From assembly GCA_910587895.1 (NCBI GenBank), contig CAJUOE010000171.1, forward strand, positions 1 through 29,189: a stretch of 29,189 nt of DNA, read 5' to 3'. Positions 1 through 8,972 of this stretch are shown one piece after another; the first letter of the stretch is position 1; every line of letters starts with the position of its first letter. The notes under the pieces were generated by a model. It was not told the DNA's origin. It saw only the letters and a list, made by a program, of their open reading frames with translations, and did not search any database. This DNA is from an uncultured Lachnospiraceae bacterium (GTDB lineage: Bacteria > Bacillota > Clostridia > Lachnospirales > Lachnospiraceae). The position numbers were made by a program, and so were the translations under genes.

Positions 1-2701
1 GATGCTCTGCCGTCCCGATCGGCGTCCATGGATCCTGCCCGCTGCCTTCTAAATTAATGTCCGCTGTCACCTTAAAATGGATGCCTTCATAATCTTTCCC
101 GTCATTTACAAGGTCGCGCAGCTTTTCCAAATCATCTTTGCTGGTAATCTTATATGGATCCTGTGCCGTCCCGGAGCCACCGAACGGCTTCTCCGGTTTT
201 GCCGAGGGATCCTCGACGTTTCCGTCTGCGTCCACGGTTCCTCCGTCTGGCAGTGTCGTCACTTCTCCGTTCCCGACCTGAACCGTTCCCCCGGCAGGGA
301 TGGTAATCTTGCCGTTTGCATCAACCTGGATATCCCCTGCCTGCGGTAACCTGATCGTCACATCAACGGTTCCATCGTTTCCCAAATCTACCGTAACCGT
401 GCCGTCCTGGCCGTTTGTTATCGTTTCATTATCACGCACAAGAGTTTCTCCCGGAGCTAATGTGGCTGCGTCACTGAAATTCTTTGCTTCCGCCATTTTG
501 GCATAAGCGAAACTGTTTTCACCTTCTGTCGTTTCCAGCCAGATTTTACACTCTGCGAGGTCAATACCGGATATGCTGCAGGCTGTCTCGATCTGTTCTT
601 TTGTCACCACAACCGTACCCTCTCCTGCCGGCACGCTGTAATACCAGTCACTGGTTTTACTACTGCCCTGCACGACAAGGGAGACGGTTCCCGCTGCACC
701 CACAGCCTTCTGTGCCGCAATCTTGCCGGCTGCTGCATCATAGCTTACGGTTCCGATTGTTTTTCCTGCACCATCCAGTCTCAGTGCCATTGCCGCATCA
801 TCCGCTATCGTTCCGTTTGTAGTTTCCGATGATGCTGTTTTCGCAGCAGATGCAAAGAGGACAGATGACAGATTCAGTTTAAAGGCGGGCACCACTTCAA
901 GCTCTTGGCTAACAAATTCATATCCGACACCCGAACTCGAACCCGAACCCGAAACCGCCCTCAGCGCAATATCACTATAAATGCCGTACGGCGCGCGCAG
1001 CCAGAAAATTCCGCTTCCCCAGTACCCTTTCTCAATACGAAGACCACTGTTCAAATTGTCAGGAGTATTTTCTCCCACTGTGATATAATTTCCACTATAC
1101 TCCGCATATGCCGGATACAGTTTATCCGTTGTGGAATATGCACAATTATTTTTTGTATCGTTCGTATAAATCGTTGTCTCCTGCATCAAGGCTTGCTCAG
1201 CCGTTGAAAAGCAGGATGTTTCCAATTCTTTTAATGCAGTCCGTAACGCGCTGGCTCCATAATGGCTTGCTTTTACTTCGGATGGGGCGCTGCCTGAATA
1301 ACTGCAGCCCCACTCAGCACTGTATGTTTTTGTTCCATCGCTTGGATCAAACTCTTGATTTTCTCCCAGCGGGCTTGCCGCAAACAACGTCACACTGCCT
1401 GCTTTCTGGCTGCCCGCTATCCACCATTCCTGACTGTTGCCTTTATTTTTTCCAAAATAGACCTTTGCCGAATTTTTACCGTCCGTATCATCCGTGTTGA
1501 ACCCTTTCAATTTTTCTGCCGTCGCATACTTGCTTGGGATGGCATCCACCATCTTGGCATATGTTACGCTGTCCTCTGTCGTTTCCAACCAGATTTTACA
1601 CTCTGCGAGGGCAATACCGGATATGCCGCAGGCCTCCTGTATCTGTTTTTTTGTCACAGACGTACCCTCTCCTACCGGCACGCTGTAATACCAGTCGTGG
1701 GTATCACTCCCGCCCTGCACGACAAGGGAAACGGTTCCCTCTGCTCCTGCATCCTTTTGTGTCACAATCGCACCGGTTTCTGCATCATAGCTTACGGTTC
1801 CGAATTTTTTATTCCTGCCGTCCAGTCTCAGTGTCATTGCCGCGCCATCATCTATCGTTCCGTATGTAGTTTCCGATGATGCCGCTTTCGCAGCAGATGC
1901 AAAGAGAACAGATGACAGATTCAGTTCAAAGGCAGGTACCACTTTGCCCCGAATGCTAGCAGTGTTATAGCCGACAGCAGCAGGCGCAACCGCCGTCAGC
2001 ACATAGAGACCCCGGGTATCGTACGGCGCGCGCAGCCAGAAGATTTCGTTTCCCCAGTACGCATTCTCTATACGAAGACCACTGTTCAAATCGTCAGGAG
2101 CATTTTTTCCCACTGTGATATACGTATCGTTCATCGCCCCGCCATATGCCGGATACAGTTTATCCGTCGTGGAATATGCGCAATTATTTTTTGCATCGTT
2201 CGTATAAATCGTTGTCTCCTGCATCAAGTCCTGCTCGGCAGTTGAAAAGCAGGATGTTTCCAATTCTTTTAATGCAACCCGTAACACGCTGGCTCCATAA
2301 TGGTTTGCAATTACATCGGATGGGGCGCCGCCTGGATAAGTGCAGCCCCACTCAGCATTATATGGTTTTGTTGTTTCATCGTCTGAGACAAAATCTGACC
2401 CGTATCCCAGTGGACTTGCCGCAAACAATGTCACACTGTCTCCGCCCTGGCTTCCCGCTATCCACCATTCCTGATTGTTATCATTATTTTTTCCAAAATA
2501 GACCTTTGCCGAACTTTCACTGCCGTCACTATTATCCGTGTTAAATGTCTTTAACTGCTCCTTTGTCACAAACTGGCCAGGGGCGGCGCTCCTTAACCCA
2601 GCCGCATGAACCTCGGCATCAGATACCGGAAATGCGCCTATCATTACTGCCACTGCCAGCAGCAGCGAGCTGATCTTCTTCTTTACGTTTCTTTGTTTCA
2701 A
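1..2701 (-). CDS. Large secreted surface protein with two duplicated DUF6273-like modules (C-terminus outside window)
   Basis: A continuous 900-codon frame runs off the left edge without a stop. I place the start at a TTG at 2699-2701, preceded by GGAGGAAGAGGAAA; no better ATG lies near the signal peptide. Residues 1-35 form a Sec signal peptide: basic KQRNVKKK, hydrophobic LLLAVAVMIGAF, then an Ala-rich cleavage region. Two tandem modules of about 345 residues follow. Each carries KVYFGKN, QEWWIAGSQ, FWLRAPY, VVPAF.LNLSSVLFASAA and DWYYSVP, a pattern I associate with DUF6273-type modules of Lachnospiraceae surface proteins. Next comes a Gly/Asp-rich beta region (GNDGTVDVTIRLPQ, IPAGGTVQVGNGEV). 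The end is GSGTAQDPYKI.....L, a motif that commonly precedes GLUG or peptidase-M26-type repeats. The role is probably cell-surface adhesion or matrix binding. Substrate and anchoring are unknown because the C-terminus is missing. Confidence 0.8.
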   Translation of the reverse strand, partial: MKQRNVKKKISSLLLAVAVMIGAFPVSDAEVHAAGLRSAAPGQFVTKEQLKTFNTDNSDGSESSAKVYFGKNNDNNQEWWIAGSQGGDSVTLFAASPLGYGSDFVSDDETTKPYNAEWGCTYPGGAPSDVIANHYGASVLRVALKELETSCFSTAEQDLMQETTIYTNDAKNNCAYSTTDKLYPAYGGAMNDTYITVGKNAPDDLNSGLRIENAYWGNEIFWLRAPYDTRGLYVLTAVAPAAVGYNTASIRGKVVPAFELNLSSVLFASAAKAASSETTYGTIDDGAAMTLRLDGRNKKFGTVSYDAETGAIVTQKDAGAEGTVSLVVQGGSDTHDWYYSVPVGEGTSVTKKQIQEACGISGIALAECKIWLETTEDSVTYAKMVDAIPSKYATAEKLKGFNTDDTDGKNSAKVYFGKNKGNSQEWWIAGSQKAGSVTLFAASPLGENQEFDPSDGTKTYSAEWGCSYSGSAPSEVKASHYGASALRTALKELETSCFSTAEQALMQETTIYTNDTKNNCAYSTTDKLYPAYAEYSGNYITVGENTPDNLNSGLRIEKGYWGSGIFWLRAPYGIYSDIALRAVSGSGSSSGVGYEFVSQELEVVPAFKLNLSSVLFASAAKTASSETTNGTIADDAAMALRLDGAGKTIGTVSYDAAAGKIAAQKAVGAAGTVSLVVQGSSKTSDWYYSVPAGEGTVVVTKEQIETACSISGIDLAECKIWLETTEGENSFAYAKMAEAKNFSDAATLAPGETLVRDNETITNGQDGTVTVDLGNDGTVDVTIRLPQAGDIQVDANGKITIPAGGTVQVGNGEVTTLPDGGTVDADGNVEDPSAKPEKPFGGSGTAQDPYKITSKDDLEKLRDLVNDGKDYEGIHFKVTADINLEGSGQDPWTPIGTAEH
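490..1522 (-). repeat. Module B of the tandem intragenic duplication
   Basis: Second copy of the unit, beginning at TAEKLKGFNTDD. It differs from module A mainly in a loop that holds a short GGTTCG-type hexanucleotide run (about 925-955), encoding Ser-Gly repeats that module A lacks. It ends where the module pattern is replaced by the Gly/Asp-rich beta region. Confidence 0.8.
1523..2566 (-). repeat. Module A of the tandem intragenic duplication
   Basis: First (N-terminal) copy of a ~1.04 kb unit, beginning at TKEQLKTFNTDN. It matches the unit at 490-1522 at DNA level over long stretches, for example around 1891-1935 against 843-887. The offset is about 1,044-1,048 bases. The duplication is in frame. 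Confidence 0.8.
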
Positions 2702-2719
2702 TTTCCTCTTCCTCCACTT

Positions 2720-2780
2720 CTTTATTCCCGCGAGCAATGAGCCAAGTCATGCCCCATAGCTTGCCGCGGGGTATTTGACT
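2720..2780 (-). repeat. Dispersed intergenic repeat, short form
   Basis: A 61-base stretch just upstream of the surface-protein gene. Read on the minus strand it begins AGTCAAATACCCCGC and ends CTCATTGCTCGCGGGAATAAA. Both arms recur at 27536-27570 (32 of 35 matching) and 27724-27748 (24 of 25), where about 150 bases separate them. Here the arms are directly joined at CATGAC/TTGGCTC. A short ATNCCCC...GGGGTAT stem lies in the left arm. Confidence 0.7.
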
Positions 2781-2796
2781 ATTGTGCCTGCACACT

Positions 2797-2847
2797 TTGT
2801 CCTATATAATATAGAATAAAATTACTTTTTTCTGCCTTTTAGGACAA
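2797..2847 (-). promoter_or_regulatory. Inverted repeat TTGTCCTA...TAGGACAA in the probable promoter of the surface gene
   Basis: Two perfect 8-base half sites (2797-2804 and 2840-2847) flank an AT-rich stretch. A weak minus-strand promoter, TTGTCC (2842-2847), 17 bases, TAATTT (2819-2824), overlaps the distal half site. The layout suits an operator, but no regulator is identified and the promoter match is poor. Confidence 0.3.
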
Positions 2848-2901
2848 ATCGCATTTTTCGGAATACCATTCGTACCACAAACAAAGTGTAATTGTTTTTG
2901 T

Positions 2902-2957
2902 CTTATAGGAAAGACACTTTCACGCTTTAGCGTGACAAGGTTTTTCCTATAAGATAA
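2902..2957. repeat. Long palindromic repeat element, intact copy
   Basis: Outer stem CTTATAGGAAA (2902-2912) pairs with TTTCCTATAAG (2943-2953). The inner stem TCACGC pairs with GCGTGA across a TTTA loop. The right half, 2926-2957, recurs with two mismatches at 26797-26828. Both copies sit just downstream of the stop codon of a minus-strand gene, which suggests a dispersed repeat or MITE-like element that may also end transcription. Confidence 0.6.
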
Positions 2958-2995
2958 AAAAGCACCTAAACCTAATCATAAGGCTTAGATGCTTT
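2955..2995 (-). terminator. Rho-independent terminator of the dehydrogenase gene
   Basis: Read on the minus strand, AAAGCA (paired 2959-2964 with 2990-2995), CTAA/TTAG and CCT/AGG stack into a stem with two single mismatches and a 6-7 base loop. A T run (A's at 2956-2961 on the plus strand) follows. It lies about 30 bases after the stop codon at 3027. Confidence 0.65.
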
Positions 2996-3026
2996 CATCC
3001 GTCACTCTGCTATTTTAAAATAATTC

Positions 3027-3770
3027 TTATGCCCTCATCGCCCCGTCAACCGACATCACTTCCCCGGTCACATAACTTGCCATGTCGCTTGCAAGGAACA
3101 CGAACGCATTTGCCACGTCTTCCGGCTCCCCAATCCTGCGAAGCGGAATTGCCGCCGTCATCGGTTCAATCATTTCCTTGGGAAGAGCCGCTACCATATC
3201 CGTCCTCGTAATGCCTGGCGCAACCGCATTTACACGGATATTGCTCGGTCCTAATTCCCTGGCAAGGGAAAGCGTCATGCCATTGACTGCAAATTTGCTC
3301 GTTGGATAGGCAACCCCTCCCGGCTGCCCGCTGATGCTTACCATGGAGCTTGTATTGATAATGCAGCCGCCTCCCTGTTCCTTCATAATCTTTACGGTCG
3401 GCTGGATGGTATAGAAAATGGAATTTACATTGAGGCTGATGACTTTTTCGAACTGTCCCAGCTCATAATCATCAACCTTTGTGCTGTCAGAAATTCCGGC
3501 ATTATTCACCAGGATGTCAATCCTTCCGAACTGCTCCTTCACAGTTTCTATTGCCTCTTCCACTTTCTTTGCATCCGAGAGGTCAGGATAAGCGCCCTCC
3601 ACTTCCCAGCCTGGATTCTCATTTTTTAAATCCGAGAGCGCCTTGTCTACCGTCTCTTTCCTGGAACCGAACAGGACTACCTTGGCTCCGTTCTCTAAAT
3701 ATTTCTTTACAATTGCAAATCCAATCCCGCGCGTTCCTCCTGTAACAACTGCCACTTTGCCTTTTAACAT
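3027..3770 (-). CDS. Short-chain dehydrogenase/reductase, BaiA/hydroxysteroid-dehydrogenase-like
   Basis: A 247-residue classical SDR. It has the Rossmann glycine motif TGGTRGIG near the N-terminus, NNAG at about 90, catalytic Ser in INTSSM, and YPTSK with the catalytic Tyr and Lys, all intact. I start at the ATG at 3770 because AGGAGG stands 7 bases before it; an in-frame ATG seven codons upstream lacks such a site. The TGGTRGIGFA start and the C-terminal VTGEVMSVDGA.R resemble BaiA-type 3alpha-hydroxysteroid dehydrogenases of bile-acid-metabolising clostridia. The fold also covers 3-oxoacyl-ACP reductases and sugar-alcohol dehydrogenases, so the substrate is inferred only. The cofactor is NAD(P)H. 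It appears monocistronic with a terminator downstream. No other bai gene is in the window. Confidence 0.85.
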   Translation of the reverse strand: MLKGKVAVVTGGTRGIGFAIVKKYLENGAKVVLFGSRKETVDKALSDLKNENPGWEVEGAYPDLSDAKKVEEAIETVKEQFGRIDILVNNAGISDSTKVDDYELGQFEKVISLNVNSIFYTIQPTVKIMKEQGGGCIINTSSMVSISGQPGGVAYPTSKFAVNGMTLSLARELGPSNIRVNAVAPGITRTDMVAALPKEMIEPMTAAIPLRRIGEPEDVANAFVFLASDMASYVTGEVMSVDGAMRA

Positions 3771-3987
3771 AATATTGCCTCCTGTTATCATTAATTGTCT
3801 GAATATAATACCTTATCCAATTATGCCATTATTATTCATTTATATTAAAACTCTCCGGTGTTCATTTTTCACTCAAAATCTTTAATTCGAAATGAATACC
3901 ATATTTCACTTCTATAGTTTCCTTTCTGATTTGTTCATAGTCATAATTTTGAGGAAATGGATACCTTTTTTCCTCATAGTATTTTTA
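3771..3987 (-). other. Intergenic stretch with a possible coding remnant
   Basis: No gene is supported here. On the minus strand, directly after the double stop TAA TAA of the small partner gene (3988), the same frame stays open for about 40 codons (YEEKRYPFPQNYDYEQIRKE...KILSEK, then TGA near 3877). It has no start codon or ribosome site. It may be the remnant of another small gene, or chance. Confidence 0.3.
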
Positions 3988-4275
3988 TTAGATAAGACTT
4001 TCTTTTAAAGCACCAACTATAGCCATGCAGTACGGAACATACTTTCCATTATTTTTATTAGAATAATAATCAATAAAACTCCTTATATCCTCATCTGAAT
4101 ACTCTGCATCATCAAAAACTTCTGAGCTTTCTATGGCTTCACGCCGATTCTTTCCATCCAAATCATCAGACGAAAAATCATTTTTATAACGTGCCTCTCT
4201 ACCATTCGTATTTTTAAAATTCTGTTTCCATGTTTCAAACCATATAGGGGAATTTTCCTTATTAATTTTTTTCAT
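3988..4275 (-). CDS. Small ATPase partner; looks like a PtuB/TIGR02646-type HNH protein lacking its HNH core
   Basis: A 95-residue protein starting at ATG 4275, inside the end of the ATPase gene (14-base overlap), so translation is probably coupled. Gene order and overlap match Septu-type ATPase/nuclease pairs (PtuA-PtuB). The first ~47 residues (MKKINKENSP.WFETWKQNF, YKNDF, then GKNRREAI) look like the N-terminus of TIGR02646/PtuB HNH proteins. The last ~30 (IDYYSNKNNGKYVPYC then a short helix) look like their C-terminus. The central Cys and His-rich HNH segment that normally lies between is absent, and family members are usually more than twice this length. I infer an in-frame internal deletion. 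The family match is from memory, so an unrelated short partner protein remains possible. Confidence 0.5.
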   Translation of the reverse strand: MKKINKENSPIWFETWKQNFKNTNGREARYKNDFSSDDLDGKNRREAIESSEVFDDAEYSDEDIRSFIDYYSNKNNGKYVPYCMAIVGALKESLI

Positions 4276-5551
4276 TTCTCTTTCCTCTGGAAATTAATAC
4301 TCGAGCCTTCGCAACTCCTTCCACATATCCATTTGAAATTTCATCTAACTTATCTGCTATTTTTTCCGCTTGGTCATAATCTTTATCACTAATATTTTCA
4401 TACATTTCTTCTACTAGTCTCTTAATATCAACATTGACCGAAGATGTTTTCATCACTTCTTCTAATATTACGTTCGCGTCCCATCCAATAAAAGATTTAT
4501 ACTGTTGTAGCTGAACTTTATTATCTTCTCTCAACATATAAAAGATATTAAATGTATCATCCAATTCCCCTAAAATTTGAGGAGAATGTGTTGTTACTAT
4601 AAACTGAATATTGGGAAAAGTCTGTTTCAAAACGTACATTACCTTTCTCTGCCAGGATGTATGCATATGCAAATCCAGCTCATCAATTAAAACAACCCCA
4701 TCCCCTTCAAGCGGATTTGAAAGCTGAGGATTAGCCAATGCCATTCTTCGTGCCAAATCACCAAATAAAGCAATCGTGCATTTTTCGCCATCTGACAACT
4801 GATTTATTTTTAGATACCGTTCATCCTTCTTTACTTTCATTGCTAATGGCTTTCTGTCAATATAAATATCATCAAACCCATCAAGCATAGCAAGCATAGC
4901 TCTTTTGACTGCCGACAAACTCCTATCTTCATATTCAGAAACAGTCCTCACCTTCTCCTGATTTTCAATATCTTCCTGATTCCGAAACCACCTAAATAAT
5001 GTTCTAAAATCAATCTTACTTTCTATTGCCTTATCAAATGCACTAAGTTTCGTAAATTGTTCGTTTCTGGACACCCTCAAAGGAACCTCAAAAACGGATC
5101 TATTTACACCATAATTCACAAAAACCGGCATATTTTTCAAATCTTCTTTTTCAATCCAATTTCCATTTCCATCATCAAATCCTTCTTCAATATAGAGATT
5201 TTTAAATAATTCGACCAATTCTTTTAATTTATTAAGCTCATGCCTTCTTCCATATCCTCTGGAAATCGAACGAGAATACTCCTTAAGGCTTCCATCAGAA
5301 GATTCAACAGCTACACCAATTTCAGCTTTTGTTTTTCCATAACTGATATCATCATATTCCAGTTGTGCCAGTTTTTTCCTCGAAGATAAAAGCATTGCTA
5401 TAACATTCGCATAAATCAAGTCTATTGCACGCAATATCGTTGATTTTCCAGCTCCATTAATACCAAAAATAATCGTGCTTTTCCCATCAAATGGTATATT
5501 CAAATTATCAATTCCCTTAAAATTACGAACTTTTATCATTTTGACTTTCAT
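4262..5551 (-). CDS. PtuA-like AAA/ABC-type ATPase (AAA_21/OLD-like, no TOPRIM)
   Basis: A 429-residue SMC/RecF-like ATPase. It begins KVKMIKVRNFKGI, followed by Walker A GINGAGKST (about residues 31-39). Near 270 is the ABC signature LSDGEK, then Walker B with catalytic Glu VVLIDELDLHMH and the H-loop TTHSPQILGEL. Residues ~90-260 form the charged helical insertion. No TOPRIM nuclease domain follows. I start at ATG 5551, with GAGG six bases upstream. A longer frame back to a GTG at 5644 adds 31 Cys-rich residues upstream of the family's normal N-terminus and crosses a probable promoter. In Septu and ATPase-type retron systems such proteins sense phage and control a partner nuclease. Here the partner downstream appears to lack its nuclease core. 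No reverse transcriptase was seen. Confidence 0.8.
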   Translation of the reverse strand: MKVKMIKVRNFKGIDNLNIPFDGKSTIIFGINGAGKSTILRAIDLIYANVIAMLLSSRKKLAQLEYDDISYGKTKAEIGVAVESSDGSLKEYSRSISRGYGRRHELNKLKELVELFKNLYIEEGFDDGNGNWIEKEDLKNMPVFVNYGVNRSVFEVPLRVSRNEQFTKLSAFDKAIESKIDFRTLFRWFRNQEDIENQEKVRTVSEYEDRSLSAVKRAMLAMLDGFDDIYIDRKPLAMKVKKDERYLKINQLSDGEKCTIALFGDLARRMALANPQLSNPLEGDGVVLIDELDLHMHTSWQRKVMYVLKQTFPNIQFIVTTHSPQILGELDDTFNIFYMLREDNKVQLQQYKSFIGWDANVILEEVMKTSSVNVDIKRLVEEMYENISDKDYDQAEKIADKLDEISNGYVEGVAKARVLISRGKRNEKN

Positions 5552-5593
5552 CATACACCTCATACTATCACAAAACATAAGCTTATGGTAATA

Positions 5594-5599
5594 ATTATA
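5594..5599 (-). promoter_or_regulatory. Probable -10 box of the ATPase operon
   Basis: TATAAT on the minus strand, about 43 bases before the chosen ATG. The -35 region is poor (TTTATT at a 17-base spacing), so strength is uncertain. It lies inside the longer reading frame and supports the shorter ATPase start. Confidence 0.4.
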
Positions 5600-5677
5600 A
5601 CATATTTTATTACAAAATAAACATTTAGTTTCCTCTGGTTTCACAATAATATAATATTCGATTCTCCATCAAGAATG

Positions 5678-8600
5678 TCACTCCTCTTCCCCTGACCAGA
5701 AATCATCCATGCTTAATATCGGAAAAGAATTTACATCTATGCCATGGTGCTCCGGAAAGGCAAGCAATTGTTCACGAATATTGTTACATTCCTTAATAAT
5801 CCCCTTCGCTGAATTTTCGCAAAGACACTGCACGATTTGCTGAAACTGCCTCCCATAATACTGCTTTAACTGTGCTGCATATTGCAATAGCCATATTACA
5901 AACGGGTGATCCGCCGTGATGCCCCTTCGCCCCAAAACCTCCGCACTGCAAACATATTGGCGGCTCTCATCGCTCGCTGCCATACAGAACATCATGGGTG
6001 GGAACAGATCATAGCCATCCTCCATCTGTTGACCCTCTTTGTCATAAAAAGAAATCGCCTGTCCATCCTCATAGCTGATTGTCATTTGATATTTATCCTG
6101 AAAATATGCCATCCAATACTTATCTATAACTCCGTAATTACGACTACCCTTTATAGAAAATCCAAACTTCCCTGAATCCTTACATCCCTTTTGCAGCGTA
6201 TGTTTCATTTCCATAAAACGATCGGCTAAATTCTTCTGCAGCCATTTATCTAACGGTGAATCTTTTAATTCTTTCCATTTTCTCAATGAATTTTTCTTCC
6301 ATTCATCTAAACTACTCCAATCATACATCTCACTATCCCACACCACCTCCTCAATCCGATGTTTACTTAAGATTCCATTAACTGCCAGCAACGCATACAA
6401 TGGCAAATCGGTTATTCTGGAACGGCTGACATCCACCATTGGTTTCCAGGCGTCCTCCACCAGAAATACTGCAAAATTTTCACACAATGGAATTCGATCT
6501 TCTCTCAAATCACCAGCTGTAACTCCCTGATATATATATGTATTGTTTCCATATGGATTTCCCGCACAGACCCGCACAATATCCGGACATGCAAACTCCG
6601 CCACCGAAAACGTTATTTCTTTTTTCTGTTGACTATTATGGTAGCTTATCCATGCTTTATGTATACTCATATATTGAGAAAACGGTTCCCACACTTTCAT
6701 CACATCTTCTGCTTTTGGACACACTGAATGCTTTTCAAATTCCGCCACTAAAGCAGCTACTTTATCTAAACCATATTCCCTCTCTAAATCCTCCCATTTA
6801 ACAGGATTCGTATAATTCTCATTATTACTCACCAATTCTACAGTGTATCCGTCTATGCTGCCCCATACTTCATAAGTTAAATCCTTCACCGTCCACTGCA
6901 ATTCCTTTTCAAAACGTACCTCATACTTTACAAGAACACCCGAAAAACCCGGCATAACCTGATCTTCCTTCGTATCCAGGGGAATGACCGCCACCGCCAG
7001 CCGGGGATACTGCCCGCGGACAGCTGGAAAGCTGCGGTCAAATTCGTCCTTCATCTCAGGCGTCAGCTCATAAAATTTCTCTCCCTCCTCCTCATGCGCT
7101 GCCTGCATTACTTCTTCATAAGTCCAGCTTATTCGTTCGTTATTATAATATACCGGCATCCTGGAGCCAAATAAATACTTCTCTACGGCATCATGTAAGT
7201 TCAATGCGCCCAATTTTCCCGGATCAAGTCGTATCACAACAGAAGTTCCCGGCACAGCACGGTAACCATCCCTCTCCAGATTGCCCGGTGCAGCCGCGTC
7301 ACAAACGCCCGGCGCTGGCAATTGCCCGTCCGTCTGATGATGTTTCGCCTGATTCTACAATTTGTAATATCCGCTCAAACCGGTCACCTGCAAGCGCAAG
7401 CCATAATGGATTGTCTGATAAGATTCCACCAGTGTTTCCTCTCTGCGGTTTTTCTCAGCATCAAAGTAGAGCGTGGAAACTTCCGCGTAATCCCCACAAA
7501 GAAAACTGGATAAAAACCCAATTCCAAAACGGCTTATTCCATGATATTTTTCCGTTTGTCCATGATCCCTCAAATCCCGTTCCAGTTCCCGTGAATTATA
7601 GTAGGAATTGCCAACCTTCAGGAAATAACGCTGCAACATGCCCAGAGTCATGCCCGTTCCCTGGTCATCTATGCGGAACCAGATATTACCATCTTTATCA
7701 TTCCATTCCCATAAATCAATCCGTGCCTGTTCCGGGACAAAATCAGGATCCATTTCTCCCCGCAGCAAAGTAGCATCTATGGCATTCTGCAATAATTCCC
7801 TTAGAAAGACATCCATATGATCGTATAAATTTTCACCTGTCAAAAGCTTTAAAACCTGCGTCTGATCCATGGTCAGACAGAAATCACCGCTCATGTATCC
7901 TTCGGATTCAATCTCATCCCTCAACACCGCTCTTGGAAAAGGAAATTCCTGTTGCCACTGTTTCCTACAGCGTTTTTGCAATCTGATGCAATTGCCAAGT
8001 TCTTCATCCACCCAGTCCAGAAAATCCCTGACCGCATGTTCTACTCCGGGATTCATGCAACGTGCCTTATATGGCAATTCGCCCGCAGAAGGCGATGACG
8101 GATAGTGAAAACCTGCCGACGCCTGATGTTTGTCCCACTCGGCACGACTCTCTTCATTACAGGACACATAACTGTATAATACCCTGGGCGCGCGTATCAT
8201 CAAAATCCAGCAAATCTCCTAAACGAAGCATCAGCGCACAAAACAGAGGATCTGTCTCACTCGCAAATAGGTACTCCAAATCCCTGTTATGGGATAATTC
8301 CGCCGCATTCTCTCCATGCGCCTGGCAGACAGCTAAGATACACCGCCTTGGTATCACGTCCAACGGACAATTTGCAAATAATTCTCTCCATGATGCATTT
8401 TGCAATACTTCCGGGAGACGGAACGGATGTAGTGTTCGAAGATACCACATCCGGGTATCCTCTGTCCATTCCTGTGCCGGGCGCCCCAATAATTCCGGGC
8501 AATATTCCCTTAGGAATTTCCTGCATGATGTTTCATCCTGATACCACCGCAGTTTCTCCTCTTCCGTATAAACCATGCCTAAATCATGCAAACAGGCGGA

Positions 8601-8861
8601 CAAAATCAACAATTCTGCCTCGCCAACACTTAATTCTCCTATCTTGTCCCCCAGTAAGCTTCCCATTGCATCCAGGACATTCAAAATATGCGTTTCATCA
8701 TGCAGCGTATAATTTTGAAAGGTCTGCCGAACATCCATCAAATATTTTGCCGCTGCCTCATACATATCTTTTACCCAACTGCCTCGTTTATCATTTGAAG
8801 GCAGTTTCCCCTGATAAGTTCTCCAAAGCGCTGTTTCTTCCAGTTTTTCAGAATGAACCAT
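5678..8861 (-). pseudogene. HD-domain plus Hsp90-type ATPase fusion protein, broken by a frameshift and a TAG
   Basis: Three open segments make one ~1,060-residue protein. Segment one (ATG 8861, GGGGGA upstream, to 8157) is an HD phosphohydrolase-like domain of HD-CE type, with HDETHILNVLDAMG, SACLHDLG and, at its end, RLGDLLDFDDTRA. Segment two, in another frame, picks up exactly at RAPRVLYSYVS and carries GHKL ATPase boxes: N-box FLRELLQNAIDA, G1 DDQGTGM, G2 GISRFGIGFLSSF. An in-frame TAG (7355-7357) follows YYKL. The same frame then continues through PGTSVVIRLDP (the GTS lid/third box) and ~530 further residues with no recognised domain. The shift lies in a CG run (8188-8194) and fits loss of one CG pair, since ACG CGC GCG CCC would read T-R-A-P. 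HD-ATPase fusions of this kind occur near defence genes; the role is inferred. Each remaining segment is long and open, so the breaks are recent or artefactual. Confidence 0.75.
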
Positions 8862-8972
8862 ATTTATTCCCCCACTTTCCATTCTTTATCTTAAAAAGTA
8901 TATTATTCCAGATCTCTTCTCAAATTTATTGCCTTGCAATTTTACAAAATACTCCACATACAACATTCCTCT

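Noticed and set aside
484..2544. Several plus-strand open frames of 100-170 codons across the duplicated surface gene
   Set aside because: They mirror the repeats of the minus-strand gene, lack ribosome sites, and encode low-complexity His/Leu/Cys-rich sequence.
3840..3870. MNTGEF-like start (minus strand) resembling MerR regulators
   Set aside because: Only six codons before a stop; too short to claim a remnant.
3988..5551. Retron of the ATPase/HNH type
   Set aside because: No reverse transcriptase or msr/msd-like structure in the neighbourhood.
5552..5644. N-terminal Cys-rich extension of the ATPase from a GTG codon
   Set aside because: It precedes the family's normal N-terminus, lacks a ribosome site and overlaps a TATAAT; GAGG fits the ATG at 5551.
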